A stretch of DNA of 64,000 nucleotides, taken from positions 1 through 64,000 of the forward strand of contig NZ_JACJOX010000027.1 in NCBI RefSeq assembly GCF_014695775.1, read 5' to 3'. Position numbers and translations under genes: made by a program. Below the pieces are notes generated by a model. That model saw only the letters and a list, made by a program, of their open reading frames with translations, had not been told where the DNA came from and searched no databases. The stretch comes from Leptolyngbya sp. FACHB-60 (GTDB lineage Bacteria > Cyanobacteriota > Cyanobacteriia > Phormidesmidales > Phormidesmidaceae). The first letter of the stretch is position 1; every line of letters starts with the position of its first letter. Below are positions 43,832 to 53,705 of this stretch, piece after piece.

Positions 43832-46800
43832 ATGATTCCCAAGCACATTGCCCTTAAGAATTTTCTTAGCTATCGCAATGCCAGCCTAGACTTTAGCGGG
43901 CTGCATGTGGTCTGCGTGGCGGGGCCTAACGGCGCGGGCAAGTCGTCGCTGCTAGAGGCGATCGCCTGGGCGCTGTGGGGCCAGAGCCGAGTAGCCGCCG
44001 ATGACGACATCATCCACCAGGGCGAGATGGAAGCCCAGGTGACGTTTCAGTTTCACCAGGGTGACCACACCTACCGAGTGATACGCAGCCGCCACCGCAG
44101 CCAGGGCACCAGTTTAGAGTTTCAAGTGCACACCGAGGAGGGCTGGCGGGTACTGACCCAGCGCGGGGTGCGGGCCACTCAACTGCTGATCTGCCGCCAC
44201 CTCCGGCTCGACTACGACACCTTTATTAACTCTGCCTACCTGCGTCAGGGTGGGGCCGACGACTTTATGCTGAAGCGGCCCGGCGAGCGCAAGCAAATTT
44301 TGGCCGATCTGCTTAAGCTGCACCAGTATGACCACCTAGCTGAGGGCGCGAAAGAGCAAGCTCGCCAGGCCAAGGCCGAGGCCACCCTGCGTCAGACCCA
44401 GCTCGATGAACTCACCGCTGCCCTAGCTGACTACGAACCGACGCTACAGCGGCAGGCCCAGCTCCAGCAGTCGCTGCACGAGATCGATCAGGCTCAGGAG
44501 CGCGATCGCCAGCACCACTACCAGCTTCGCTCCCTGGAGCAAACCCACCGTGTCTGCGATCAACAGCTTCAGATGCAGCGGCAACAGCACCAGCACCTGA
44601 CGGCTCTTTTGCACCAAACCGAAACTTCCCTGGCGGCGCTGACCCGCGAGCAGCAGCAGCAGGACCAGCGTTTGGCCCAGGCCGCCGAAATTGAGATCGG
44701 GCTAGCTGAACTGGCAGCTTTAGAGGCGGAAGATGCCCAGCTCAATCAGCACTTCCAACGCTACCAGGCACTAGAGGCGCAGCGTCAGAGCTTAGAAACT
44801 GAGTGGCAAGCCCAGTCGGCCGAAGCCCGCACGCGCCTGGGTCAAACCCAGCTCCAGCTGGCGGCATTGCAGGCCCAGATCGCCGATTTAGACACAGCTC
44901 TACTGCAAAGCGAAGCCGTTGATGCGGCCCGCCAGCAGTTTCTTATTGCCAAAGCCCGCCTTAAACACTTGGATGCGATTCAGCTTCAGGCTGAACCCTT
45001 GCAGCAGCGACGACGACAGCTAGAGGCCGGGTTACAGCAGGCTCAAACCCGGCTTCAAACTCGGCTAGAAGAACTCGCCGCCGCCGCCCAGCAGCTCCAA
45101 CAGGATCAGGGGAATCCGCCCCAGCTGGTGGCGACCGCCCAGGAGGTGTCAAAAACCCTGAGCTATTTAGAGCAGCGCCGGGCCTACCAGGAACAGGTGC
45201 GCGAAAAGGGACTAGAGCGGCGCAGCTTTATGGAAGTGCTCCAGTCTAACCAGCGCACCTGCGAAACCCAAATTGCTCAACTTGGCCAAAAGCTAGGCAT
45301 GCTGGCTCAACCGGAGGCCGTCTGCCCGCTGTGCGATCGCGCCCTCAAAGCCCGTCACCGCGCCCTGGTTGAAGGTCGCCATCGCCACCAGCAGCAAGAA
45401 CTGCAAGAGGAGATTTGGGTCATTCGCGAGCAGCTGGCTGTTTCAGAGCGCGAAATTCAGGTGCTGCGGCAGGAGTATCGAGCGGTCGAAGCCGAACTGG
45501 AGGCCTACGCCCCAGTGCTGCAAAAGCAGGGCCAGCTCACAGCGGAGATGGCCTCCCAAGCCACCGTCCACGAGCGGCTTCAGGCCCTAGAGGCCGAGCA
45601 GCAGCGCCTAGAGCAGTGCCTAACCGAGAACCAGTACGCCCTCGACCTGCGCATGGAGCTGCACCAGATCAACGACACCCTAGCCCAGCTGGCCTACGAC
45701 GATCGCAACCACGCCCTGACCCGGGGCCAGGTCAATCGGCTGCGCTGGGCTGAGATCAAGCACCACGAGCTGGCCCAGGCGCGCCGCAGACGCCAGCAGC
45801 TCGAGCGGCGGCGGCAGCAGCTTGAGGCCGACCGAACTGCCCTTGAGACTGAGCTGGCCCAGCTTCAGGGTGGGACCCAGGGCCAGGCCTTGGTGGCAGC
45901 CCAAGCCGCCCTTGAGCAGCTCAGTTACCGCATTGACCATCACCAGCAGGTGCGTCAGGCCCTGCTAACAGCCCAAGTTTGGCGGCAGCGCTACCGGGAG
46001 CTAGAAGCAGCTCGCCAGCAGCAGCCCCAGCGGCAAGCCAAGATCGAGGGGCTTCAGGCTCAGGAGCGGCAGCAGCGCCAGGAGCTAGAGCAGTTGAGCA
46101 CGGCGATCGCCGCCCTAGAGGAGCAGCACCAGGCCTTAGCCTACGATGCGAATGATTTAGAACAGTTAGAGCAGGCGATCGCCGCCCGTCAGCGCCAGCG
46201 CGACACTCTACTAGCCCAGCTAGGTGCCCTAGGCCAGGCCCGCCAGCACCTCGACGAGCTGCACCAGGGACTAGCCCAAAAGCAGCAAGAGCTGGCCGCC
46301 GTGCGCCAGCGTCAGCGGGTCTACCAAGAGCTGGCCCAAGCCTTCGGCCACAACGGCATCCAGGCGCTGATGATCGAAAACCTGCTGCCCCAGCTAGAGG
46401 CTGAAACCAACAACCTGCTGGGCCGTCTGAGTGCTCACCAGCTCCACGTGCAGTTTGCCACCCAGCGGGCCACCAAGCGGGGCCAAGGGGTCATCGACAC
46501 GTTGGATATTTTGATTGCCGACGCCCAGGGCACCCGCCCCTACGAAACCTACTCGGGTGGGGAAGCGTTTCGGGTTAACTTTGCCCTGCGCCTAGCCCTG
46601 GCCCGGCTACTGGCTCAGCGATCGGGGCGGGCGTTACAGCTACTCGTCATCGATGAGGGCTTTGGCACCCAAGATCAGCAGGGGTGCGATCGCCTAATTG
46701 CGGCCATCAATGCGATCGCTGCTGACTTTGCCTGCATTCTTACCGTTACCCACGTTCCCCATTTTCGAGCGGCCTTTCAAACCCGTATCGATGTGACCAA

Positions 46801-46837
46801 AACCCTTCAGGGATCGCAGCTTTCTCTCTCTGCTTAG
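43832..46837 (+). CDS. sbcC: SMC-like exonuclease subunit SbcC (Rad50-like)
   Basis: A 1001-residue Rad50/SbcC-type ATPase for hairpin and double-strand-end processing with SbcD. The N-terminal Walker A is GPNGAGKSSLLEAIAWALWG, then two long coiled coils, rich in Gln and Arg, flank a zinc hook CPLCDRAL (C498, C501). The C-terminal signature TYSGGEAFRVNFALRLALARLL and Walker B LLVIDEGFGTQD follow. No sbcD gene lies nearby. The gene starts at ATG 43832, right after the tRNA terminator. Confidence 0.93.
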   Translation: MIPKHIALKNFLSYRNASLDFSGLHVVCVAGPNGAGKSSLLEAIAWALWGQSRVAADDDIIHQGEMEAQVTFQFHQGDHTYRVIRSRHRSQGTSLEFQVHTEEGWRVLTQRGVRATQLLICRHLRLDYDTFINSAYLRQGGADDFMLKRPGERKQILADLLKLHQYDHLAEGAKEQARQAKAEATLRQTQLDELTAALADYEPTLQRQAQLQQSLHEIDQAQERDRQHHYQLRSLEQTHRVCDQQLQMQRQQHQHLTALLHQTETSLAALTREQQQQDQRLAQAAEIEIGLAELAALEAEDAQLNQHFQRYQALEAQRQSLETEWQAQSAEARTRLGQTQLQLAALQAQIADLDTALLQSEAVDAARQQFLIAKARLKHLDAIQLQAEPLQQRRRQLEAGLQQAQTRLQTRLEELAAAAQQLQQDQGNPPQLVATAQEVSKTLSYLEQRRAYQEQVREKGLERRSFMEVLQSNQRTCETQIAQLGQKLGMLAQPEAVCPLCDRALKARHRALVEGRHRHQQQELQEEIWVIREQLAVSEREIQVLRQEYRAVEAELEAYAPVLQKQGQLTAEMASQATVHERLQALEAEQQRLEQCLTENQYALDLRMELHQINDTLAQLAYDDRNHALTRGQVNRLRWAEIKHHELAQARRRRQQLERRRQQLEADRTALETELAQLQGGTQGQALVAAQAALEQLSYRIDHHQQVRQALLTAQVWRQRYRELEAARQQQPQRQAKIEGLQAQERQQRQELEQLSTAIAALEEQHQALAYDANDLEQLEQAIAARQRQRDTLLAQLGALGQARQHLDELHQGLAQKQQELAAVRQRQRVYQELAQAFGHNGIQALMIENLLPQLEAETNNLLGRLSAHQLHVQFATQRATKRGQGVIDTLDILIADAQGTRPYETYSGGEAFRVNFALRLALARLLAQRSGRALQLLVIDEGFGTQDQQGCDRLIAAINAIAADFACILTVTHVPHFRAAFQTRIDVTKTLQGSQLSLSA

Positions 46838-47089
46838 AACTAGCCCCAAACTCCGTAAATCTTTAAGTAGCTTCTCAGAGTTTTATTAACATTCTTTTTA
46901 GATTTTAAGAATTTCCCCTTTAGCCACCTCAGAAATATGTCTTCTGGAATGCAATACGCCCTAGTCAATCGCTTTAATCTAAAGGGTAAGAGCCTGCGGG
47001 ATCAAAACGAACTGAGTATTAATGACCATTCACGACTCCCCTCATAAATGTTACAGTTGTTTACATATCCCATTAATAACCTTTTACCT
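46838..47089. other. Non-coding interval after sbcC
   Basis: About 250 bp, AT-rich, with no convincing gene or hairpin. It probably carries the promoter of the small protein gene and the group 2 sigma gene. Confidence 0.45.
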
Positions 47090-47221
47090 ATGAGCGTTGT
47101 TGGATCCCTTTTAGAAGTTGGTATTGCCGCCGTTGCTGCCGGTCTCATTCTCAAGCGTCAGGCTAAGGAAGCGGCTCTAGAGGCTGAGCCCATTCCGGTG
47201 CCGGTGCGAGTTCGCCGCTAG
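47090..47221 (+). CDS. Small membrane-anchored protein, function unknown
   Basis: ATG 47090 to TAG 47219-47221 gives 43 residues: SLLEVGIAAVAAGLIL as a single hydrophobic helix, then KRQAKEAALEAEPIPVPVRVRR as a polar basic tail. The coherent helix-tail layout suggests a genuine gene. Family unknown. It lies about 100 bp before the sigma factor start on the same strand. Confidence 0.5.
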   Translation: MSVVGSLLEVGIAAVAAGLILKRQAKEAALEAEPIPVPVRVRR

Positions 47222-47317
47222 GCTGCGAACCAACCGTCGTTTCTGTGCCAGACAACTGCTGGTTTGCTGGGCTTTGAGCCCCGCCGTTTCCCGTCGCTCT
47301 CTCCCCATCGTGCCGCT

Positions 47318-48274
47318 ATGAGAACTGTGCAAAATTCCACCGACCTAGTTCGCACTTACTTAAAAGAAATTGGTAAAGTGCCTTTGCTTACCCACGAAGA
47401 AGAGATTGTATTGGGTAAGCAGGTGCAAAAGCTGTCGGCCCTAGAGGCCAAGCGACAGGCTTTAGAAGAGACAGCCGGCCACGGGTTGACCCTGGAACAG
47501 TGGGCCAACACCGTCGACATGCCCATCCTTGAACTCAAAGCGATCGTGCGCGACGGCAACCTAGCCAAGCGCAAGATGGTAGAAGCCAACCTGCGCCTCG
47601 TGGTCTCAGTAGCCAAGAAATACATCAAGCGCAATGTTGATCTGCTTGACCTGATTCAGGAAGGCACGATTGGTATGCAGCGCGGGGTTGAAAAGTTTGA
47701 CCCCACTAAGGGCTACCGGTTCTCTACCTACGCCTATTGGTGGATTCGGCAGGCTATTACTCGTGCCATTGCGGAGAAGAGCCGCACCATTCGCCTGCCT
47801 ATTCACATCACTGAAAAGCTCAATAAGCTCAAGAAAGCCCAGCGCACCCTGTCTCAGCGCTACGGTCGAGCGGCCACAGTGGCTGAGCTAGCCATCGAGT
47901 GTGACCTGACCGCCAAGCAAGTGCGCGACTACTTAGAAAAGTCTCGCCAGCCCCTCTCCTTAGATCTAAAGGTGGGCGATAACCAGGACACCGAACTGGG
48001 TGAACTGCTCGAAGATGACGGCCCTTCGCCAGAAGACTTTGCCACCCAGGTTTCGCTGCGCCAAGATCTGGAGCGGCTGATGGGCGATCTGACTCCTCAA
48101 CAGCGAGAGGTGCTTTCGCTTCGCTTCGGTTTGACCGACGGCAAGACAATGACCTTGGCCAAGATTGGCGATCTGCTCTCCATCAGTCGTGAGCGTGTGC
48201 GCCAGATTGAACGGGAAGCCCTGACCAAACTGCGCAAGCGCCAGTCTGACATTCGCGAATATCTGGCTAGCTAG
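47318..48274 (+). CDS. Group 2 sigma-70 factor
   Basis: A 318-residue sigma-70 factor that starts directly with region 1.2 ([23 protein letters not shown]). It lacks the acidic N-terminal part of SigA. Regions 2 ([49 protein letters not shown]), 3 ([20 protein letters not shown]) and 4 ([32 protein letters not shown]) are complete. It is a group 2 factor like SigB-SigE and nearest in feel to SigD, a stress/redox sigma. Exact naming needs a phylogeny. The tail ends IREYLAS. A terminator follows. ATG 47318 is used; a TTG start upstream is possible. Confidence 0.92.
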   Translation: MRTVQNSTDLVRTYLKEIGKVPLLTHEEEIVLGKQVQKLSALEAKRQALEETAGHGLTLEQWANTVDMPILELKAIVRDGNLAKRKMVEANLRLVVSVAKKYIKRNVDLLDLIQEGTIGMQRGVEKFDPTKGYRFSTYAYWWIRQAITRAIAEKSRTIRLPIHITEKLNKLKKAQRTLSQRYGRAATVAELAIECDLTAKQVRDYLEKSRQPLSLDLKVGDNQDTELGELLEDDGPSPEDFATQVSLRQDLERLMGDLTPQQREVLSLRFGLTDGKTMTLAKIGDLLSISRERVRQIEREALTKLRKRQSDIREYLAS

Positions 48275-48322
48275 TGCAAATGCGCTTCTTGTAGGGTCGC
48301 AACGCAAATCGCGTTAAGCCCT

Positions 48323-48357
48323 ATAGCCTAAGGGAAAATTCCCTTGGGCTATCTTTT
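48323..48357 (+). terminator. Terminator of the group 2 sigma gene
   Basis: ATAGCCTAAGGGAA (48323-48336) pairs with TTCCCTTGGGCTAT (48339-48352) with one wobble position, followed by CTTTTT. Confidence 0.85.
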
Positions 48358-48496
48358 TGGCGTTGGACAAAGGGCGATGACGGTGGTAAGGGATCCTTCG
48401 CGCCAAGTTTAACAACCGTAGCCCAATTGACCAAACCGGGGAAATCCCGCATTCTAGAGTGGTTCTAGCTAGATTCGCCCCCACTGAGGAGTCCCC

Positions 48497-50206
48497 ATGA
48501 GCTATCGCATGGACCGCCGTGCCTATGCCGAAACCTTTGGCCCGACGGTAGGCGATCGCGTTCGCTTAGCCGACACCGAGCTAATTATTGAGGTCGAGCA
48601 AGACTTCACCACCTATGGAGACGAGGTGAAATTTGGTGGCGGCAAGGTGATCCGCGACGGCATGGGTCAGTCGCCGATCGGGCGCGACGCGGGCGCTGTG
48701 GATATGGTGATCACCAACGCCCTAATTTTGGACTGGTGGGGCATTGTCAAGGCCGACATCGGCATTAAAGACGGCAAAATCGACAAAATTGGTAAGGCCG
48801 GCAACCCCTACATTCAAGACAATGTCGACATCATCATTGGCCCCGGCACCGAGGTAGTGGCCGGGGAAGGCATGATTGTCACCGCTGGCGGCATTGACAG
48901 CCACATTCATTTCATTTGCCCTCAGCAAATCGACACTGCGATCGCTTCCGGCATCACCACCATGATCGGCGGCGGAACTGGCCCGGCCACCGGCACCAAC
49001 GCCACCACCTGCACCCCCGGTGCCTGGAACATCTGGCGCATGCTGCAAGCCGCCGACGCCTTTCCTATGAACCTGGGCTTTTTGGGCAAGGGCAACAGTG
49101 CTCAGCCGGAAGGCTTGACGGAACAGGTGAAAGCGGGTGCCATGGGCCTCAAGCTTCACGAAGACTGGGGCACAACCCCCGCTACCATCGACACCTGTCT
49201 TGGAGTAGCTGACGAGTACGATGTCCAGGTAGCGATCCACACCGACACCCTCAACGAGGCGGGTTTTGTAGAAGACACCATCGCCGCCTTCAAAAATCGA
49301 GTAATTCACACCTACCACACCGAAGGGGCTGGCGGCGGCCACGCGCCGGACATTATTAAAGTGTGTGGCGAGGCCAATGTGCTGCCGTCATCGACCAACC
49401 CCACCCGACCCTACACCCGCAACACCCTCGACGAACACCTCGACATGCTGATGGTGTGCCACCACCTCAGCCCCAGCATTCCCGAAGATATTGCCTTTGC
49501 TGAGTCGCGCATTCGCCGCGAAACCATTGCGGCCGAAGACATCCTCCACGATCTGGGGGCGTTTAGCATGATCGCCTCCGACTCCCAGGCCATGGGCCGG
49601 GTGGGGGAAGTGGTGATTCGCACCTGGCAGACCGCCCACAAAATGAAGGTACAGCGGGGGCCATTGGCGGAGGATTCTGAGCGCAACGACAACCAACGAG
49701 CCAAGCGCTACGTGGCCAAATACACCATCAACCCCGCCATTACCCACGGCATTGCAAATCACGTAGGGTCCATCGAAGCAGGCAAACTGGCAGATATTTG
49801 CCTGTGGCGGCCCGCCTTTTTTGGGGTAAAACCCGAAATTGTAATCAAGGGCGGCTTAATCGCTTGGGCGCAGATGGGCGATGCCAACGCCAGCATTCCG
49901 ACGCCGCAGCCAGTGCACATGCGACCCATGTTTGGAAGTTTTGGGGGGGCGATCGCTGCCACCTCCCTCAGTTTTATTTCCCAAGCTGCGATGGATCTGG
50001 GCATTTCTGAACAAATTGGCCTCACCAAATCCACCGCTGCTGTGGCTAACTGCCGCAGCCTCAGCAAGGCCGACATGAAGCTCAACGCCTACCAGCCTCA
50101 CATGGAGGTCAATGTCGAAACCTACGAAGTGCGGGCCGATGGTGAGTTGCTGACCTGTGAACCGGCCGAGGTTCTACCTATGGCCCAGCGATACTTTCTG
50201 TTTTGA
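48497..50206 (+). CDS. ureC: Urease subunit alpha
   Basis: UreC is the catalytic subunit of urease, hydrolysing urea to ammonia and carbamate with a two-nickel site. The 569-residue protein has nickel ligands H136 and H138 (SHIHF), the carbamylated K219 in GLKLHEDWG, the flap histidine in VCHHLSP and the later D in [11 protein letters not shown]. Everything aligns with a functional enzyme. No ureA, ureB or ureDEFG lies next to it, so the other genes must be elsewhere. GAGG lies upstream of ATG 48497. Confidence 0.97.
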   Translation: MSYRMDRRAYAETFGPTVGDRVRLADTELIIEVEQDFTTYGDEVKFGGGKVIRDGMGQSPIGRDAGAVDMVITNALILDWWGIVKADIGIKDGKIDKIGKAGNPYIQDNVDIIIGPGTEVVAGEGMIVTAGGIDSHIHFICPQQIDTAIASGITTMIGGGTGPATGTNATTCTPGAWNIWRMLQAADAFPMNLGFLGKGNSAQPEGLTEQVKAGAMGLKLHEDWGTTPATIDTCLGVADEYDVQVAIHTDTLNEAGFVEDTIAAFKNRVIHTYHTEGAGGGHAPDIIKVCGEANVLPSSTNPTRPYTRNTLDEHLDMLMVCHHLSPSIPEDIAFAESRIRRETIAAEDILHDLGAFSMIASDSQAMGRVGEVVIRTWQTAHKMKVQRGPLAEDSERNDNQRAKRYVAKYTINPAITHGIANHVGSIEAGKLADICLWRPAFFGVKPEIVIKGGLIAWAQMGDANASIPTPQPVHMRPMFGSFGGAIAATSLSFISQAAMDLGISEQIGLTKSTAAVANCRSLSKADMKLNAYQPHMEVNVETYEVRADGELLTCEPAEVLPMAQRYFLF

Positions 50207-50711
50207 ACCCAGTCGAGTTAAGCGCATTCCCAACGGATCGGGCCAGGGTTGGTACATCGACTGTGTTGGCTGCTTGAGCAGCTGTCGACAAGCAAGGCCA
50301 GCCAATAGCTCAATTGAAAAACACCAGTAAATTAAACCAAAGATTTTTCGGAAGACGTTTACAATGGCCTAGATAACCCAAGTTGAAATAGCGGCAAAAC
50401 CGAAGCCCGTGCCCTGGTTGTTGAGACAGAGTAAATGACAGCCAGCAACAATCCATTTAGGTCACCAGCTAGCTGGGCAGGCTAGGCCAGAACATTGATT
50501 GACAAAATGCTTCTAAAAGTGGCATTGGCTGCTAGTGCTGAAGCTAGAGCGTAGTTCTAAATAGTGATAGTGGCGTCTGCTGCCAAAACGCCCTAGCAGC
50601 AGACCTTGAACCACTTCATAAGTTCCTGAAGGCAGGGGTAATTTGTGGTTACCATAAATTTGTTGCGAATGTCATTGAGCGGTGGCAGATTTCCAAGCGT
50701 CCACAGTAGAA
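50207..50711. other. Non-coding region between ureC and Yfr1
   Basis: About 500 bp with no coding frame of note. A 9-bp stem GTCTGCTGC/GCAGCAGAC (50575-50583, 50596-50604) with 12-nt loop is the strongest structure. It lacks a T-tract and may be part of the ureC 3' region or an unrelated RNA. Confidence 0.4.
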
Positions 50712-50717
50712 TATAAT
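50712..50717 (+). promoter_or_regulatory. -10 element of Yfr1
   Basis: A perfect TATAAT 5-10 bp before the first hairpin of Yfr1, placing the start near 50722-50724. There is no clear -35. Confidence 0.75.
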
Positions 50718-50721
50718 TGCG

Positions 50722-50796
50722 CTCAAACATTTATGTTTGAGTTCACTCCTCACACCACACTCCGCCCAGGCCATTGGTCTGGGCGGTTCCTTATTT
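50722..50796 (+). ncRNA. yfr1: Cyanobacterial functional RNA Yfr1
   Basis: The RNA has the full Yfr1 layout. Stem 1 is CTCAAACAT/ATGTTTGAG (50722-50730, 50733-50741). The unpaired ultraconserved core ACTCCTCACAC is at 50745-50755. The 3' stem CCGCCCAG/CTGGGCGG (50762-50769, 50779-50786) is followed by a weakly T-rich end. In many cyanobacteria Yfr1 lies upstream of trxA, and here trxA starts 150 bp downstream. Yfr1 pairs with outer-membrane porin mRNAs in some species and is abundant. The exact 3' end is estimated. Confidence 0.94.
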
Positions 50797-50947
50797 ATAA
50801 GGAGCTTCGGCTCAAAAACGCTGAAATACGGTCGGTTTAGCTGAGTTAGCGCCCATCCACTCGGTAGATATTGACCGCTCGCCTAAGAAGCCGGGGGTTG
50901 GCTATGATAAGATTGCGTGTGGTTAATAACGGCAAGGAACACAAGGC

Positions 50948-51268
50948 ATGGCAGCCGCTCAGGTAACAGACTCTACATTTAAGCAAGAAGTTCTTGAAAG
51001 CACCGTTCCCGTACTGGTTGACTTCTGGGCCCCCTGGTGTGGCCCTTGCCGTATGGTGGCTCCGGTAGTCGAAGAAATTTCTGAGCAGTACGACGGCCAA
51101 ATCAAGGTCGTTAAAGTCAATACCGACGAGAATCCGAGCGTGGCCAGCCAGTATGGTATTCGCAGCATCCCCACCCTGATGATCTTTAAAGAGGGGCAGC
51201 GGGTTGACATGGTGGTGGGTGCCGTACCCAAAACCACCCTAGCAAACACTCTCGAAAAGTATCTCTAG
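50948..51268 (+). CDS. trxA: Thioredoxin
   Basis: A 106-residue thioredoxin with the redox motif WCGPC (C31, C34), the cis-proline region [11 protein letters not shown] and a normal C-terminus NTLEKYL. It resembles the m-type cyanobacterial thioredoxin that reduces photosynthetic and biosynthetic targets. GGCAAGGAACACAAGGC lies before ATG 50948. Synteny with Yfr1 is conserved. A terminator follows. Confidence 0.97.
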   Translation: MAAAQVTDSTFKQEVLESTVPVLVDFWAPWCGPCRMVAPVVEEISEQYDGQIKVVKVNTDENPSVASQYGIRSIPTLMIFKEGQRVDMVVGAVPKTTLANTLEKYL

Positions 51269-51403
51269 GCCCACCTTTCTCTGCCTAGATCTACCCAGCT
51301 TATCCGCACGGTGTGACGAAGGCGATCGCTTCAACCTTTTCACTAAGCGTCAGCGAAAGTACATCGTTGCAGGTTTGGTCACTAGCTTATTAACATCTGA
51401 TAC

Positions 51404-51443
51404 AACCCTCTAGCGTTAGTTAGTCTCTCGCTAGAGGGTTTTT
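51404..51443 (+). terminator. Terminator of trxA
   Basis: AACCCTCTAGCG (51404-51415) pairs with CGCTAGAGGGTT (51429-51440) across 13 nt and runs into T5. Confidence 0.92.
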
Positions 51444-51504
51444 GCACGGCAGGGGGCAAAATTGTCGCTAGAATGGGGTGCTACCTCTATGGACCCAACA
51501 GCGT

Positions 51505-52569
51505 ATGGTTGCGCTCCCCTCAAATTTACCCTCCAACATTCAGGCTGATTTGGCCACGGTGTTTGAGCAATTGTCTCACTTAGAGCATGGCAAGCTCATT
51601 CGCCAGGTGCTAGAGACCATTCTGCGCATGATGGGACGGGAGGCAGACCGACTCGACTGGAAGATTTTGAATGCCGCTCTGCTGGACATGGAGCAGGGAT
51701 TTCAGGTCTTTACCCCCTACCGGCACACCCGCAAAATTACTATCTTTGGCTCAGCTCGCACTGGGGCGATCAGCCCCGACTACCAGCTAGCGGAGAAGTT
51801 TGCCAAGCAGATAACCGAGCTGGGCTTTATGGTCATGACCGGCGCCGGGGGCGGCATCATGGAGGCGGGTAACGCCGGGGCGGGCGCAGAGCAATCCTTT
51901 GGGCTAAACATTCAGCTGCCCTTTGAGCAGGGCGCTAACCCGGTGATGGAGGGCGACCCTAAGCTGATCAATTTCAAGTATTTCTTTACCCGCAAGCTGT
52001 TTTTCCTGCGCGAAAGCGACGCTCTGGTGCTGTTTCCGGGAGGGTTTGGCACCCAAGACGAAGCCTTTGAGTCGTTGACGCTCATTCAGACGGGTAAGGC
52101 CGACCCGATGCCCATCGTCATGGTCGATCATCCCGGCGGTAACTACTGGCAGGGGTGGGATAGCTACATTCGCGAGCACCTGCTGAGCCGAGGGCTCATT
52201 AGCCCCGACGACCCCAGCCTGTACACGATTACCGACAACGTTGATGACGCCTGCCACGCCATCAGCAGTTTTTACCGGGTATATCATTCCTGCCGCTATA
52301 CCAGCGATCGCCTCGTCATTCGCCTCAAGAGCGATCTGCCCGAGGGCGCGGTCGACCTGCTCAATCAGGAATTTGGCGACATTCTGGCCAAGGGAACAAT
52401 CGAAAAGTCTGCCGCCCTGCCCGAAGAGCAGAAAGACGAAACCATCGCTTTGCCCCGGTTGGTGATGCATTTTAACAACCGCGACTTTGGCCGGCTGCAC
52501 CAGCTAATCTGGCGGCTCAACGATCTAAGCGACCATCGCCCCGAGGCCCAGCACCCCGAGCAGAAGTAG
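51505..52569 (+). CDS. LOG family protein (Rossmann-fold, TIGR00730-like)
   Basis: The 354-residue protein has the LOG motif FPGGFGTQDEAFE and the preceding MTGAGGGIMEAGNAGAG phosphate loop, so it belongs to the family of LONELY GUY-type nucleoside phosphorylases/hydrolases. The C-terminal 130 residues (IREHLLSRGLISPDD onward) are an extra domain. Some of these proteins release cytokinin bases in plants, but the bacterial role is often unknown. ATG 51505 is chosen; a GTG further upstream is in frame. Confidence 0.88.
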   Translation: MVALPSNLPSNIQADLATVFEQLSHLEHGKLIRQVLETILRMMGREADRLDWKILNAALLDMEQGFQVFTPYRHTRKITIFGSARTGAISPDYQLAEKFAKQITELGFMVMTGAGGGIMEAGNAGAGAEQSFGLNIQLPFEQGANPVMEGDPKLINFKYFFTRKLFFLRESDALVLFPGGFGTQDEAFESLTLIQTGKADPMPIVMVDHPGGNYWQGWDSYIREHLLSRGLISPDDPSLYTITDNVDDACHAISSFYRVYHSCRYTSDRLVIRLKSDLPEGAVDLLNQEFGDILAKGTIEKSAALPEEQKDETIALPRLVMHFNNRDFGRLHQLIWRLNDLSDHRPEAQHPEQK

Positions 52570-52591
52570 GTGATGTAGGTGGATGGGTAGG

Positions 52592-52608
52592 TGGGTGGAT
52601 GGGTTAGG
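52592..52608. repeat. 17-mer shared with 6743-6759 in opposite orientation
   Basis: CCTAACCCATCCACCCA (plus-strand at 6743-6759) occurs here as its complement. Both lie in purine/pyrimidine-rich intergenic spacers. Confidence 0.7.
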
Positions 52609-52706
52609 TGGCTTGTTATCCCTGCCGCAATCCAGTACGTTTTCACGCCGTAATCTTTCACTCCTGCACTCGCCTACTCACTTACCCACTACCCACCGAC
52701 TCCCCA

Positions 52707-53693
52707 ATGACCCAGGTTCAAGCGTTTTTAGAGCAGCTTTACCACGAGTTTAAGGGAGTTTCTGAAGGCCGAGTAGCGTCTTATATTCCTGAGCTAGCGC
52801 GGGCTAACCCCGACTGGTTTGGCATTAGCATTGTCACCCTCGATGGCCGCACCTACGAGGTGGGGGATATGGCGCAGAAATTTACCATTCAGTCAATTTC
52901 CAAGGTGTTTGTCTATGCCATGGCCCTGGAGGACTATGGTCGTGAAAAACTGCTCAAAAAAGTGGGGGTAGAGCCCACCGGCGATCCGTTCAATTCCCTA
53001 ATTCGGCTAGATGAGGACTCTAAGCGCCCAGATAACCCAATGGTGAATGCGGGGGCGATCGCCACCACCGGCCTCATCCCTGGCAAAGACCCTGCTGAAC
53101 GCCTCAACCGACTGCTAGCAATGTTTCAGCGCTATGTCGGCGACGAAGTATTTGTCGATGTGTCTACCTTCATGTCGGAACGATCGACCGGACACCGCAA
53201 TCGGGCCATGGCCCACCTGATGCTCAACTTCGGCATGATCGACCAGCCCATCGATGAAGCACTCGACCTGTACTTTCAGCAGTGTGCGGTGCTGGTTACA
53301 GCCCATGACCTGGCAGTGATGGCCGCAACCTTAGCTAATCAGGGGGTTAACCCCATCACCGGGCAGCGAGCGGTGGGGGCTAAGCACATACGCGACATTC
53401 TCAGCGTCATGTACACCTGTGGCATGTACAACTTCGCTGGGGAGTGGGCCTTTCGAGTTGGGATACCTGCCAAGAGCGGTGTTTCGGGTGGCATTCTTGC
53501 TGTGGTACCGAACCAGGCTGGCATCGCCGTGTTTTCACCGCTCCTCGACAGTCGCGGCAACAGCGTGCGCGGGCTCAAGGTTTTTGAGGCCCTATCGCAA
53601 GAATACGGGTTTCATCTGTTTGACCTATCCCTGGGCCACTGCCGCTTTGCCCAGGCCGTTCAACCCTTAGATGCCGTAGCTCTAGATGCTTAG
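52707..53693 (+). CDS. glsA: Glutaminase
   Basis: The 328-residue enzyme hydrolyses glutamine to glutamate and ammonia. It has the serine-dependent beta-lactamase-like fold with S63-I-S-K66 (TIQSISKVF), the conserved NPMVNAGAI motif and the C-terminal [14 protein letters not shown]. Length is normal for bacterial GlsA. ATG 52707 ([15 protein letters not shown]) is the likely start; a longer upstream frame is not conserved. The preceding spacer is rich in a CCCATCCACC-type repeat. Confidence 0.95.
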   Translation: MTQVQAFLEQLYHEFKGVSEGRVASYIPELARANPDWFGISIVTLDGRTYEVGDMAQKFTIQSISKVFVYAMALEDYGREKLLKKVGVEPTGDPFNSLIRLDEDSKRPDNPMVNAGAIATTGLIPGKDPAERLNRLLAMFQRYVGDEVFVDVSTFMSERSTGHRNRAMAHLMLNFGMIDQPIDEALDLYFQQCAVLVTAHDLAVMAATLANQGVNPITGQRAVGAKHIRDILSVMYTCGMYNFAGEWAFRVGIPAKSGVSGGILAVVPNQAGIAVFSPLLDSRGNSVRGLKVFEALSQEYGFHLFDLSLGHCRFAQAVQPLDAVALDA

Positions 53694-53705
53694 CCCCCTA
53701 CCTGC

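Noticed and set aside
48722..49342. Minus-strand open frame of 206 codons within ureC
   Set aside because: Antisense to the catalytic core of urease, without recognisable protein features. The forward frame explains all the conservation.
50638..50652. NtcA-like site GTA-N9-TAC upstream of Yfr1
   Set aside because: NtcA needs GTA-N8-TAC. The spacing here is nine, so the site does not meet the consensus.
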